From Clavaria fumosa (lineage: Eukaryota > Basidiomycota > Agaricomycetes > Agaricales > Clavariaceae): DNA of 64,000 bases. The translations under genes and the position numbers were made by a program. The stretch spans positions 682,001 to 746,000 of the forward strand of contig OX637794.1 of the NCBI GenBank assembly GCA_951802425.1, in the 5' to 3' direction. This document shows, piece after piece, positions 1-11,192 of this stretch (position 1 is the first letter of the stretch; every line of letters starts with the position of its first letter). The notes beneath the pieces were generated by a model, which did no database searches, was not told where the DNA came from, and saw only the letters and a list, made by a program, of their open reading frames with translations.

Positions 1-40
1 CCCTTGCTTCCGAGCCAAGCACATAACGCGAGTGAGGACA

Positions 41-1413
41 ATGAAACGCGGTTTCTTGAACAAGACTAAAGCTTCTGCTACGCGTCAGTTCTCGGATGAT
101 CTGCGGTTGCCATGCTCATCCTGCTTTCTAGATATCCCATCACAGTCCACTGTGACCAAACCTGCTGGCGCGATCTCGAGTTCACCTCTCCCCATATCCA
201 TGCCCGACGATGCCACCGCTCACCACTTCACCAGAACTATCCATGGTTTCAAGTTCATGAACCATGACCCCCACGCAACCGTTCAATATCCTGAGGACAC
301 CTGTATATTGACTTCCGTTGCTCCAAAGAGCACTCACATATTGCCGCTTGGAAATGAACACGCTGAATGCATTTTCACTGGTGGCACGGCCATAAAGACT
401 GTCTTCTCCATACCCAAATTCCCTCTGCCCATGCCAATGCCAAATGGAATCACCTATCTGATTCAACCCACATCCAATACGGGCCTCGGGATATTCGCAT
501 CACAGGACATCAAGAAGGGTGATCTCATCCTTGCTGAACGACCTCTCTTCCTCGTCCCCGTGGCCATGCCTCGACCCGCCATCGGGGATCCTGACATTTC
601 TGACATGGAGAAATTCCTTCAACCTTGTTTTGAGCGACTTTCACCAGAGAATCAAGCCGCCTATCGTGCGTTGGCTAATTGCCACACTGAAGACGGCAGT
701 GGACCTCTTCTGGGTATTCTCCGAACCAATGGCTTCAGCGTCCAATTGGGAGAAGCGCCTTTGAACAGGTACAGTGCTGTTTACAAGGAACTTTCTAGAG
801 CCAATCACAGGTATAATGGCATTTTTTGTATTCATTCCATCAGAACCCATTGCTGAGACACACCCCAAATAGCTGTAGACCAAACGCCATAAACACGTTT
901 GCATTACCGACCTTCTCCGTTCAACTTCGAGCATTACTTGACATCAAGAAGGGTGATGAGATATTCATGTCCTACCTTGACTTGCCTGAAATAACCCCAA
1001 AACGCCAAGCTGTTCTCGCTCCATATGGGTTCCAGTGTACCTGTGCCTCATGCACCTTACCCTCATTTGATCATCTCTATCAGAAACTCCACAACCGTGT
1101 CTTGCGCCTCCACAGCTCAGTCGTTAAATGGCTCCAAGACCGCTCCCTACCATGGGACCATCTCATCAAACCGGCCTTGGCATTGGTACCATTGTTGGAG
1201 GCGAATGGCATTGTTGCCATGGAGATCTATGAGACAAACATGGTCACACTGATGACATGTTATGTGGCATTGGGAGACTTGCCTAATGCGATGAAATACT
1301 CAAGAATCTGTGGAATCTGGGGTCTTGTACAGAGGGGGGATCTGGAAGGCTATGAAAAATCGAAGGATCCTCTGACACTTCTGACACATATAGGATGGTG
1401 TACCCGTGTTTAG
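41..1413 (+). CDS. SET-domain protein, copy 1 (one intron)
   Basis: Predicted SET-domain lysine methyltransferase-like protein of 436 residues. It is made of exon 41-810, intron 811-872 (62 bp, GT...AG, interrupting a Ser codon) and exon 873-1413. The start is the first ATG in frame; an upstream GTG was ignored. Visible SET motifs are GLGIFAS with the following KKGDLILAE at about residues 148-163, the cofactor-pocket NHSCRPNA (about 255) created exactly by splicing, GDEIFMSY, and a post-SET cysteine cluster CTCASC near residue 312. There is no MYND zinc finger; only a CSSC pair near the N-terminus. Two further copies lie at 21675 and 50614. SMYD/SET proteins without MYND are common in basidiomycetes and their substrates are mostly unknown. 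The copy appears intact. Function as a methyltransferase is inferred. Confidence 0.85.
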
Positions 1414-1692
1414 CACATTTTTTTTTTTTTTCACAGCAGGAGACAAGTGAATTAGTTTGTAGTATACCTGATTTTTTCATGAAACTGGCCTGAGGTATTC
1501 AGAGATCCCACCTCATGTTCTATGGTTCCAGAGATATGGGTTGAAGCCAAGAGGTATAGACAAGTACTAAGGATGGTAATGAAATGACATATCCAAACCA
1601 GTTGCTAACATGTAAAAAGAGTGTTTCCACTGGTACCTTGATTTATGAGTGATGAGCCTGGCAAGTATAAGGCCAGAGGGAGTGCCTCAGCC
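1414..1692 (+). repeat. 3' flank shared by the three SET copies
   Basis: A T-tract followed by a conserved 3' flank that recurs after SET copy 2 (from 23039, resuming at 48350 beyond a retrotransposon) and copy 3 (62867-63352). Copy 1 departs from the other two at about 1693. It marks the duplicated unit. No ORF of note lies in it. Confidence 0.8.
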
Positions 1693-1783
1693 AGTGTCAG
1701 TCCAGATCCCTCTCAAAGAGCAAAAGGGGGAAAGGGCTCAATTTCAATGTGAGGAATCACAACTATTACAAGGGAGGTATATA

Positions 1784-3436
1784 CAGTGACTCACAAAACT
1801 GTTCGAATGTTTTGCACTTTTGAGATGATTCACATAAATCTCTCCAGATAAAATTCTGAGGATATTTGTGAAGATAGCCATATGTCTTAGCTACAACCTT
1901 GCTCTATACCATAAGGAACTATCTCCATTTTTGGTAATGTTATTACACCATTTTCTTTCTCACATCATTTGAACAGTTTTGTTGCTGACAATTTTATAAG
2001 TCAAATGTATAAGTATTAGTGTTTAGTATGGCCTCCTTTTGCCTTCAGCACAGCCTCAACCCTTCTAGGCATGCTTTCAATCAATCCCTGACAAACAGAA
2101 GCAGGTATCTTGTTCCACTCCTCTTCCACCCTCTCCCACAACTCTGACACTCCACCTGGTGCCCTTTCATACTCTCCAAGCCTCCTCTTAAGATGACTCC
2201 ACAGATGCTCAATGGGATTGAGATCTGGAGATTGAGCAGGCCATATGAGGACCTTGAAACCATGGACCTTAAGCCAATCTTTGGCCTAGTGGCTCTGGTG
2301 CTTGGGGTCTCCATCATGTTGGAATATGATGTCTTCAGGGGTCTTGTCATAGTATTGGAGGCTAGCCTGAAGTTCATCCTCCAGGATAGCAGTGTAAAGG
2401 TGCTTATCCATCCTCCCATCAATCTTGCAGGCATATCCCACCCCCTCCCACATCATACATCCCCAAACCATCACAGAACCACCACCAAACTTCATTGTTC
2501 CCTCCACCAACCTGTCACCCACTCTATTTTCACCCTGCTTTTTCCACACCCATTTCTTCCCATCAGATCCCAACCTATTGATCTTAGTCTCATCTGACCA
2601 GACAACCCTCTTCCAGTCCTCCATAGTCCAATCTTTATGTGCTACAGCAAAGTCCATCCTCTCCTTCCTATGTCTACTACTAAGTAAGGGCATTTTCTTC
2701 TTAGTTACAGCCTTTAGACCTGCAGTCTTTAGGCACCTTCTAACAGTTTGTGCAGAAATAGGCTGGTTAGTAATACTACTAAGGGTCCTGGCAATCTGCA
2801 CAGCATTTTGTGCCTTGCCAGAGCTGATCAAGCATGAAAGGTGTGGCCAGATAGGATTTTATTGACAAACTCACCTGATTAAATGCTGAGCATAATTGAC
2901 ATTAGTGGAAGACAGCTTGGATGGGCAACCACCAGAGCTCTTGGGAAGGTCTTGGCAGTGCTGAGAGCGAATGGAATGGATAGTACCAATGCTGGAGCCA
3001 GTCAGAAGGGCTATATGGTGAATGGAATGGCCAGAGTGAAGGAGGGAGAGGATAGAACACATCTTATCTGAAGAGAGGGCCCTCATCCTGAGTTGGGGGG
3101 TAAACTGCAGAGATGGCCCTCTATATATACTCACAGACAGTATAATCATGTGACATTGTTGATTCCAAGCCACAATCAACAAAGTCACATGACCTTCTCT
3201 CATATATACTAGTGGAATACTGTCAGCAACAAAACTGTTCAAATGATGTGAGAAAGAAAATTGTGTAATGGCATTACCAAAAATGGAGATAGTTCCTTAT
3301 GGTATAGAGCAAGGTTGTAGCTAAGACATATGGCTATCCTCACAAATATCTTCAGAATTTTACCTGTTTTATCTGGAGAGATATAAGTGAATCATTCCAA
3401 AAGTGCAAAACATTTGAACAGTTTTGTGAGTCACTG
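1784..3436 (-). mobile_element. Tc1/mariner DNA transposon with long TIRs
   Basis: Terminal inverted repeats begin CAGTGACTCACAAAACTG at 1784 and end with the reverse complement at 3436. They extend inward for roughly 200 bp (about 1784-1992 and 3228-3436) with a few mismatches. A TA dinucleotide lies at each edge (1782-1783, 3437-3438), as expected for this superfamily. A transposase pseudogene occupies the interior on the minus strand. The element abuts the TA-flanked MITE at 3441. Confidence 0.9.
2016..3086 (-). pseudogene. Tc1-type transposase with intron and one nonsense codon
   Basis: Minus-strand transposase of about 339 codons, the usual Tc1 length. Exon 3086-2875 carries an HTH-rich N-terminus starting MRALSSDKMCS. 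A 51-bp intron follows (2874-2824, GTGAGT...CAG), and splicing yields LISSGKAQNAV. The second exon contains the DD34E triad: WSDETK, QHDGDPKH and SPDLNPIEHLW, with 34 residues between the second D and E. A single in-frame TAG lies between QSH and AKDW (near 2288), in place of what is probably CAG, so this copy is not autonomous. The remainder ends at a TAA at 2016-2018. The intron placement is inferred from frame and splice consensus. Confidence 0.85.
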
Positions 3437-3440
3437 TATA

Positions 3441-3710
3441 CTAAGATAGACTGCATGCATAACCAACTAATGTCATGTGGTTTATTGCACAAAGTGTGAC
3501 AAAGGGATAAAAATTCAATAAAAAACTGTGATTGTACCATATGAGAAATCCAAAACGATGAAAATTTCTGGATTTGCATCTAAAATTTAACCATCATTTC
3601 CAATTTTTGTGCAAATGTGTGATCAAATTGTTATGTAATAAAGTCTATCCTCTGTCACATGCTTGTCATGACACATGACATTAGTTGGTTATGCATGCGG
3701 TCTATCTTAG
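3441..3710. mobile_element. TA-flanked MITE, 270 bp
   Basis: Inverted termini CTAAGATAGACTGCATGCAT and the rest of a nearly 40-bp TIR match the reverse complement at 3673-3710. TA lies on both sides (3439-3440, 3711-3712). No coding capacity. It is probably a non-autonomous Tc1/mariner-type element. Confidence 0.8.
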
Positions 3711-3712
3711 TA

Positions 3713-4163
3713 GACAATGCAGTGCACAGTATGGGTCATGTGAGCAGAAATGAGGCTATGTGCACTGAGTTGTGAGGAGTCAGAGAGGCAAGATAGGGAA
3801 AGGGGAGTACCAAACAGGGGAGGGAGTGGCAAGGGGGAGATAAGGAACCATGACAGGGGAAATGCTTGGCATGGTCTTGACTGGCTGAGGGGAGGTCTCA
3901 ATTAGGCTAGATTGTTTGATGGGGAGTGTCAGTGACACTATCTTGGATCCACCTCCATCATGAATTCCAAAGTGTGGGAAAAGCACCAAGCAGTGGGGAG
4001 GATCACATGATCATTAACACTGTTAATGCTGGTAATGCTCTTAATGCTCCTGCAAGGTTGTGGGTGGGTGCTAAAGGTTGCATGTGGACATGTGACTTTG
4101 CTTTTTGCTATTGCTATTGGCCTTTGGTATCTGTTAGGGTGGCTTAGGTAAGCAGTCCTGACA
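3713..4163 (-). repeat. Degenerate gypsy LTR-like segment (Gy-A related)
   Basis: The right edge has the Gy-A LTR arrangement: an LTR end in ...CTGACA at 4163 followed by a polypurine tract (on the minus strand) and then the 3' end of pol. The rest is diverged from the Gy-A LTR at 56793. I could not place the left boundary, so this is a related, older subfamily rather than the same one. Confidence 0.4.
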
Positions 4164-4560
4164 TGAGCCCCCTCTTCAAGGCTGGGCATCACAACTGGCC
4201 AGTTTTGCCTTTTCTGGGTATTGAAGGAAGAAGTTGCAGAGGAGTAGAGATACATTGGTGAGGTTACTGCAGGGTTCCCAGGTGTTCTCTTCAACTGGGT
4301 AGCCTGCCCACTCCACCAGGTACTTCACTCCACATCCTACTTTCTTGACATCCAGAATCTCTTCAACATCATATTCCAAATGGTCATCATCAATAGTGGG
4401 GGGAGGAGGTGGTGGTCAGGATTGAGAAGTGAAGGAGGGGGGGTTGTACAGGGTTTGCAGCACCTCATTGAACACATCATGAATATGCCAAGCCAGTGGT
4501 AGCTTAATGTGATATCTGGAGGGTCCACAATGGCAAAGGGTCCAGCATGTTGTCAAGTTT
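4164..4560 (-). pseudogene. Gypsy integrase C-terminus and chromodomain fragment
   Basis: Minus-strand remnant of the 3' end of a gypsy polyprotein. The chromodomain is recognisable (YDVEEILDVKK, VKYLVEWAGYPVEENTWEP) and ends in a tail like that of Gy-A at 57095 (KLA then DAQP). Upstream, residues corresponding to the KLDN...GPFA segment of Gy-A can be followed with several frame breaks and stops up to about 4560. It directly abuts an oppositely oriented RT fragment, so the locus is rearranged. Confidence 0.7.
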
Positions 4561-4690
4561 TTGTTGATTATCAACTACTCAAGGCTGAATGCACACCTGA
4601 TCAAGGACAAGTACCCCCTCCCCCACATCCAAGACACAGTGGATATGCTCAAGGGGGCAAACATCTATTCTAAGATTGATGTGAAGGTGA
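4561..4690 (+). pseudogene. Gypsy reverse transcriptase fragment
   Basis: A short plus-strand stretch reads NYSRLNAHLIKDKYPLP then DTVDMLKGANIYSKID, clearly the finger region of a Gy-A-like reverse transcriptase (compare the minus-strand copy near 59640-59720). It is head-to-head with the chromodomain fragment on the left. No stop occurs within it, but it is cut off at both ends. The following 200 bp to 4887 hold nothing I recognise. Confidence 0.7.
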
Positions 4691-4892
4691 ACAAAATGTT
4701 TAAATAATATTTCTGAACATTTCCTCTCAGCAAAAGTAAGTTCCAAAATGTGTGTAGAAGGCTCTATGAGGCCCACAGATTTGGCACTGCCAGACTTGTG
4801 CACTTATATAATCAGTGGCTGTGCGCATGCACTAGGTTTCTGTGGCCTCATTCTCTGGCTCTCATTCCCCCCCCACTGTCAAACACCCTCTG

Positions 4893-5117
4893 TGTAAGGC
4901 TATAGGCCTTTTCTGTTCTTGTATTACATAATCTACCTACCATAATAGTCTACTAGCATAGCCGCTTAGGCTATGCTTACATCAGCGGCCCCTAGAGGGC
5001 CGCTTGCCTATATATACCGTGTCGTGACTGTACAGAGAGGGTAGATCCCTCTACATAGAACTACTACACTCAATATACAGTTGAGTCTGGTTCTTTTGAG
5101 GGATAGAAAGCTTTACA
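4893..5117 (+). repeat. Gy-E 5' LTR (225 bp)
   Basis: Begins TGTAAGGC and ends CTTTACA. A TATATATA box is at 5009-5016. Several perfect hairpins lie within it, for example AGCATAGCC/GGCTATGCT (4955-4977, loop 5) and GCGGCCC/GGGCCGC (4985-5003). The sequence just downstream shows neither a TGG-starting tRNA-type primer site nor a self-complementary site like those of the other families here. Confidence 0.9.
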
Positions 5118-5155
5118 ACTTTTTTGAACCTTCAACACAACAAGTGTGGTGAGAA

Positions 5156-8010
5156 ATGGGTTACACCTGTATAGCCACGCAGAAAAAGCACAACAGGAAG
5201 GGAGGAGAAACTCCTCCCTTGGTAGGACCTCTGTGCGACACAGGCATCACACAGCCAGAGGGAATAGGACCCTCTGCCGAGCCCAGCGGTGAACCCCTGC
5301 TAAGGGCTGACATGGCGTCACTGGCCCCTGATGACGGCGTTAGGTCCAAAATGCCATCGACACGTGGCAATCGCCATGAGGAGGGCGCCACAATGCACCA
5401 AGTCACTGGCGAGGCGCCATCATTCGAGAAGGCCAGGCCTTCAAAAGGAAAGGGCAGAGAGCCCTTAGAAACCTGTGAGAGGTGGCCGCGAGAGTGGTCA
5501 AGCTCGCGGGCTCCCTCCAATAGTGGAGATGAGCCCACAGTGATAGCGCGAGCTAATGCTGTAGCTGAGAGACTCTCGGACATTCAGGTGGAACTCTCCC
5601 ACCAGGACGAAGAGTTTGAGGCTCTTGTAAGGGCGATGAAAAATCGCCAAGCCACTATTCGGCAACGGCTAAGCGAGGAGGCTACCCATGTTAGGCGGGT
5701 GTTGGACTCACTAGATGAGCAGGGAACCACGCTAGCGGCTCCCTTACGGTGGCAATGCCGTGATTCATTGGAACCTGAAGTGGGGCTTGCCCCGCCGAGT
5801 CAGGTGCCCTCAGGGGTAGCCCCGGAGGCCAGATGGTCGGCGCCAGCCGACTGCGAGGAAGGGTGGCGAAGGGAGAACTGCGCGGACGGTTCTCGAACCC
5901 CTGGTGAACCAGGAATAGAGGGCGGTGGCCCTTGAGAAACAGCGGGGCCGGAGCCACGGCTTATGTCGTGCTACCCACAGCTGGGTCAGTGAGAGCCAAT
6001 GGGCTGGATGGGCCTGTTCAGATGGATGGAACTGCCCCAGAAGGAGCGGGAGATTACTTGGGAGGTATCCCTGAGTTCTACAAATTACCAGAGCGATGTA
6101 TTACATCACTACCTCATGATGATATGAGATAAAACCTCACTATTGCCTGAGGCAATAGCTGAGATTAAGGGGATTAAGATTGACCCCCCTGAGCTTTATG
6201 ATGGACAAGACAACCTCATTGTCTGGGAAAGGTGGCTTGATGGCCTCCTTAATTACTTCTACTTCTATAGAGTAGTTGGCCCACAGTTGGAGCACCAATG
6301 TGTTATGCTAGCGGGGTCACACTTAAGCGGAATAGCCACTACTTGGTATACCCAAGAAGTAATGGGTCTATCCCATGCTCCTCAAAGGTCCACCTTTGAG
6401 GAATTGATAACCGCTATGTTTAAGCGGTTCCTGACTGAGGTAACGGCCCAGAAGGCAGTGGATGCCTTCTATCAGGTGAAGTTTACAAAGGCGAAGGGCA
6501 CCTTGGGATTCTGGAATGAATTGGTCCAGGTGGCAGAGAGAATGCTCACCCTGCCTGATGCCGGTATGATGAAAAGGCAGTTCCTTAATGGACTGCCTAA
6601 TGAGATGGTGGAGGCCATCTTCAAAACTTGTGCGATTAGCATCGAGTTATCCTCGGTTGAGGATATTATCGACACTAGTCGCCAAGTGGAAGTGACCCTC
6701 CACTACCTCCAGCAGCAGAGGGCAGTGCCTTCGGCAGGGAACCAGGCAGGTCCCAAAGGAAACCCGCCCACAGGCAGAGTGCCTGTGGGGCAGAGGTTTG
6801 TGAGACTGCGGCTGTATCGGCTGCACACAGACTGTAGGCCAGGGGAACCTGTTCCTTTGCGGATCAACCATGCACGAGATGAGAGCGCCCAAGCCGGAGG
6901 GAGCAAACCCCGGCTAGAACCACCTAAGGCGGTGCCCAAGATTGGGGTATGAGGCGGAGAGGAGCAGAAAGCTCCTCTAACATGCTATGTGTGCGGGAAA
7001 GTAGGGCACTATGCGAATGTGTGCCCTCAGTCACAGCAAAAGCCAGAGGCTTTTAGGGGAAATGTAAGGAATTATGCCTTACAAGAGGATCCAGGTGAGA
7101 CAGAGCCCGAGGAACCACAGGAAACACCTGTGGTTGAAAGCGAGGAACCGGAGGGTGAAATCCCACCAGAGGAAGTCACGGAAGATGACTATGCTGGTTG
7201 CAGGGACCAGTACGATTCAGACGAGCTCGAGGAGGAGGTGGAAAGCGACCAGGTCACTGGAATCTGGGAAGTGGAAGAGGATGAAGTCCTCTATGCAACA
7301 GAAGTACGCATTGGCCATGTTGATGACAGGCTGTTTCGGGTGCATGTCCAGAAAGAGCGGATGGGATCGTGCCCGGTAGTGACAAAGGAGGCAAGGCAAT
7401 GCCTTGTGGCCTACATCACTGTGAACAGTGTAAAAGCATACACACTTTTTGATTCGGGAAGCACCCTGGACCTGATGAGCCCAGACTTTGCCCGGGTGAC
7501 AAAGGTACTGACCTTCCAACTGGATAATCCAGTTCCTATCCAACTTGGCTGTATCGGCAGCCGATTGACAATCACATGCGGATGCTGCATAGCGGTTGAT
7601 TTAGGAGGAATACTGGTGGAGGACCAGTATTTTGATATAGCGAACATCGACCACTATGACATCATAGTCGGAACGGTGTTCATGTATGACTGCCATGTGA
7701 TACTGGATGTGCACTGATGTGCAATCTGGATTGGAGAAGGGAAGGGGAAAACCCTTCAGGCGATGTCACCCAGTGAGGAGATGGAAGTGTTACACATCTG
7801 TATATCAGCTAAGAACGCGCCGAGGAAGGAAGCTTGAAAGAGCTGACTACACTCAGGCCCCTGAGAGGAGGGTGAGCCCTGGAAGGGGGGAGAGGCTAAT
7901 GCCTCTGTAAAGATAGACGACGCCTACCTCGAAGGTAGGCATGAGTACTGGTTTAACCAGTACACCGAGCTCTTTGGGGGAGTTCCCCCAGACCGCCGCC
8001 ATTTCGGGCG
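5156..8010 (+). pseudogene. Gy-E gag-protease frame, broken by in-frame TGA codons
   Basis: One reading frame runs from ATG 5156 to about 8010. It is interrupted only by TGA codons, at 5933, 5990, 6125, 6950, 7715, 7835, 7844 and 7862, usually where Arg (CGA) would fit. Parts in order: an N-terminal region with a coiled coil (residues about 140-190, VAERLSDIQVELSHQDEEF), a retrotransposon gag core (from IDPPELYDGQDN, about 6180-6720), a CCHC zinc knuckle CYVCGKVGHYANVC (about 6983-7024), an acidic linker, and an aspartic protease with FDSGST near 7450 and a downstream DIIVGTVF. A one-base frame change near 8010 leads into RT. The product would be capsid/nucleocapsid plus protease. Confidence 0.8.
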
Positions 8011-9662
8011 GTGAACCACCGCATACCCTTAATAGATGAAAAGCAAGTCTATAATTATTACCTGCCTCGGTGTGCTGAGGCATTCAAGGAACAATTCCTT
8101 GAGAAGGTGAACCATTATATTACTAACAGTTGGTGGGAAGCAGGAGTGGCATCGCAAGCAGCTCCTATGCTATGCATACCAAAAAGCAGCTGGAACCCGC
8201 TGCTATGGACAGTTGTAGACTGTTGGAAACGGAATGCAAACACAGTACGGGATATTACCCCGTTGCCTGATCAGGATCAGATCAGACAGGATGTGGCTAG
8301 AGCCGCATATAGGTCAAAGATTGACCTATTGGATGCGTACAAGCAAGTACACGTAGAACCTGAGGATGTGTGGAAGATGGCGTTTGTGACCGTCTTGGGC
8401 ACCATGTTCTCACAGGTGATGCAGATAGGGGATTGTAATGCCCCTGCTACCTTCCAGCACCTGATGACGCACATATTTCATCATCAGTTGGGAAAGTATG
8501 TGCATGTGTACTTAGATGATGTATTCATCTTTTCCAAGACCTTGGAGGACCATGAGCGTCACTTAAAGACAGTCTTTGAGACCCTCAAAGGCGCGAGCCT
8601 TTTCTTGAGCAAGAAGAAGTGCTTGTTATACGTGAAGAGTGTAGATTGCTTAGGGCATATTATAGATGCCCAAGGAATCCATGTCACAGTGGATAAAATG
8701 GATAAAATCTGTGACTGGAAAACACTGACAAGCATTACCAAGGTGCAGAGGTTCCTTGGATTAGTACAGTACATCGGACAGTTCATGCCTGATCTGTCCA
8801 CTTATACTGGCCGTTTGGCTAGTCTGTGTAGTGAAACACGAACGTTTCACTGGAGACCACTCCATGACAAGTGCATGGAGATGATTAAGGCATTGGCATG
8901 TAAAATGCCAATACTATGCCCAGTAGATGTGGCAGTACAAGAGCCAATTTGGCTTGTGTGTGATGCCTCAGTGTTGGGCGTAGGGGCCATGTATGGCCAG
9001 GGAAAGACATGGGAGACCTGCTGTCTGGCAGGGTTTATGTCTAAAAGGTTCAGCCTGGCCCAGTTTAGTTATAAAACTTGGGACTGGGAGGCCTTAGTGA
9101 TTGTCGAATCACTACAGAAATGGGAGGATAAACTCCTCGGTAGATGAATCAACGTGGTCACAGACCACGAAGCACTGGGGTTCTTTAAGAACCAAACACA
9201 CTTGTCAGGCCGGCAGGCCAGGTGGATGGAATACATGGAGAGGTTTGACTACTCCATCACTTACATTAAAGGCGAGAGCAACAAAGTTGTGGATGGCCTT
9301 TCGCATTACCATATGAGTGACACGATGGATGAGATTCATCCAGGTCATGAGTACGTGAAGGCGGACGTTCGCCTTGACCCTGAAGGGGACGAGTTGCCCC
9401 GTGGATGCCTGGAGGAGGTGCGCGCACTACGAGTACGTGCACCTGCCGCGGACCAGGAGACCGAGCAGGAGCAACCGCTGCCTGTGCCCCAAGCGGACGG
9501 GGATGTGAGGGACGAGATGCTCGTGCCCTTAAGGCCCTGCGTGGAAGGGGGGGATAGCAGGATGCTGCAAAGCATCCATGATGGCTATGAACAGGATCGC
9601 CTGTTCAAAATAATTTTGGAAAAAAACCAGGAAACTACACCAGTTTTAAGATCAGGGATGAC
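8011..9662 (+). pseudogene. Gy-E reverse transcriptase-RNase H
   Basis: Continues from protease in a shifted frame. RT shows KIDLLDAYKQV, NAPATFQHLM and the catalytic box VYLDDVFIFSK (near 8510). RNase H follows with WLVCDASVLGVGA and, past one in-frame TGA at 9145-9147, VVTDHEALGFFKN and YIKGESNKVVDGLS. A run of seven A near 9618 shifts the frame just before the linker to integrase. The copy is therefore inactive as it stands, although the catalytic YLDD is retained. Confidence 0.85.
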
Positions 9663-11059
9663 CTGATCTTTGCTGAGAATTAAAAGGGAGACGAGGTGCT
9701 CTGCGTGCCTCATACCCTTCATGAAGGGAAAAGCATCCCTGGGAGAATAATCCAGGAAGCCCATGCAGTCCTAGGACACATGGGGTCGCGGATAATGACG
9801 GATTATGTCCGCCATTACTACTGGTGGCCATCAGTGTCTAAAGACATTGATAAGTTTTGCTCATCATGCGGCATATGCCAGACGAGCAAGACTTCTCTGC
9901 AGAAGCCGCAAGGGCTTCTACACACCCTTCCGATCCCCAGGCGGCCCTGGGAATCAATAGGAATGGACTTCGTAGGTCCATTTCCTATGTCAAAAGAGGC
10001 GGACTACCTCTGGGTGGTGATCTGCCACCTCACTTCACTGGTACACCTAGTACCAGTTACTGTTTCGGTAACAGCAGCAGAGCTAGCCTGGCTCTTCCTA
10101 ACCCATGTAGTGAGACTACATGGGTTGCCAGGATCGATTGTGTCTGATCGTGATCCGAGATTTACGTCTGCCTTCTGGCAGGAAACACACCAACTACTCA
10201 GTGTCAAGCTGCGGATGTCCACAGCTTTCCATCCACAGACAGATGGAGCGACGGAACAGTCGATCCGATCTGTGGTCCAACCGGACCAGATGGATTGGGC
10301 GGAGCGAATCCCAATGGTCGAATTTGCCATTAACGTGTCAATCAGCGCATCGATGGGGTTTGCCCCATTTGAGCTCACCTATGGGTACATGCCCCAGATG
10401 ATGGCAGAGTTGCCAGATGACCTCCGGGCAGTGCCCAGAGGTGTAAGGATGTTCGCGGAGAAAGCCGCGCTCAACCTTGCAATGGCACACGACACAATTA
10501 TAGAAAGTCATGTCCACCAGATGTTTTATGCTAACCAGCGTAGATGGGCAGAGCACCCATTTAGGGAGGGAGAATTAGTCTACCTCTCAACAGAGAATTT
10601 GAATCTCCCTAAAAAGAAGCTAGAAAGCTCATGCCGAAGTTTATTGGGCCTTACCCAATACGGTCATGTAGACTGGAATCGTCGACATACGAGCTGGAGC
10701 TCCCCAACTCACTAAAGTCGAGGAGGATCCATCCGACATTCCATGTCAGCCAGTTGCAGCGACATGAGCCGAACGACGATGCGTTGTTTCCGCATCGTGA
10801 AGTGAAAGTCTTTTATGACTTTGGCATGGACCCAAAGGAGGAATGGCTAGTAGATGCCATTATTGGCCATAGGTGGGCAGGATGCCACCTAGAATGCGAG
10901 GTCTGATGGAACCTCAGGGATATGACTTGGGAGCCATATATGGGAGTCAAAGAGCTAGCAGCTCTAGACCACTGCCTTGAGCTACAAGGTGTAGACTCGT
11001 GGAGGGCGCTACCTAGGCGCCCTCGAGCAGAGCACGGACAGAGCGCCCATGCGGAGTAG
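9663..11059 (+). pseudogene. Gy-E integrase with chromodomain-like C-terminus
   Basis: Integrase carries an HHCC zinc domain (EAHAVLGH, then CSSCGICQ) and the DDE core: WESIGMDFVGPF, IVSDRDPRF and HPQTDGATEQ, the last containing the catalytic Glu. The upstream linker has a TAA at 9681, the only stop I noted that is not TGA. Another one-base frame change occurs near 10635. The C-terminal part reads EEWLVDAIIGHRW and, after a TGA at 10904, MTWEPYMGVKEL, which resembles a chromodomain. Ends at TAG 11057-11059. Confidence 0.8.
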
Positions 11060-11192
11060 TAAACACGATCGAGCCAGACCGCGGGGTTGTTAGCCACAGT
11101 GATTAAGTCACGTGGTGGCTCCACCGTAAGGTACAAAACCTTAAGAGGGCCCGCCCTCTTTTTCTCTTTTTCCTCATCAGCCATTTTTTACA

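Noticed and set aside
41..400. MYND zinc finger in the SET protein
   Set aside because: Only one CxxC pair is visible; the remaining Cys/His ligands are missing.
5933..7864. Programmed TGA readthrough or recoding in Gy-E gag-protease
   Set aside because: Attractive because almost all stops are TGA, but they sit where CGA fits, and the same change occurs singly in the other families, so CpG decay is simpler.
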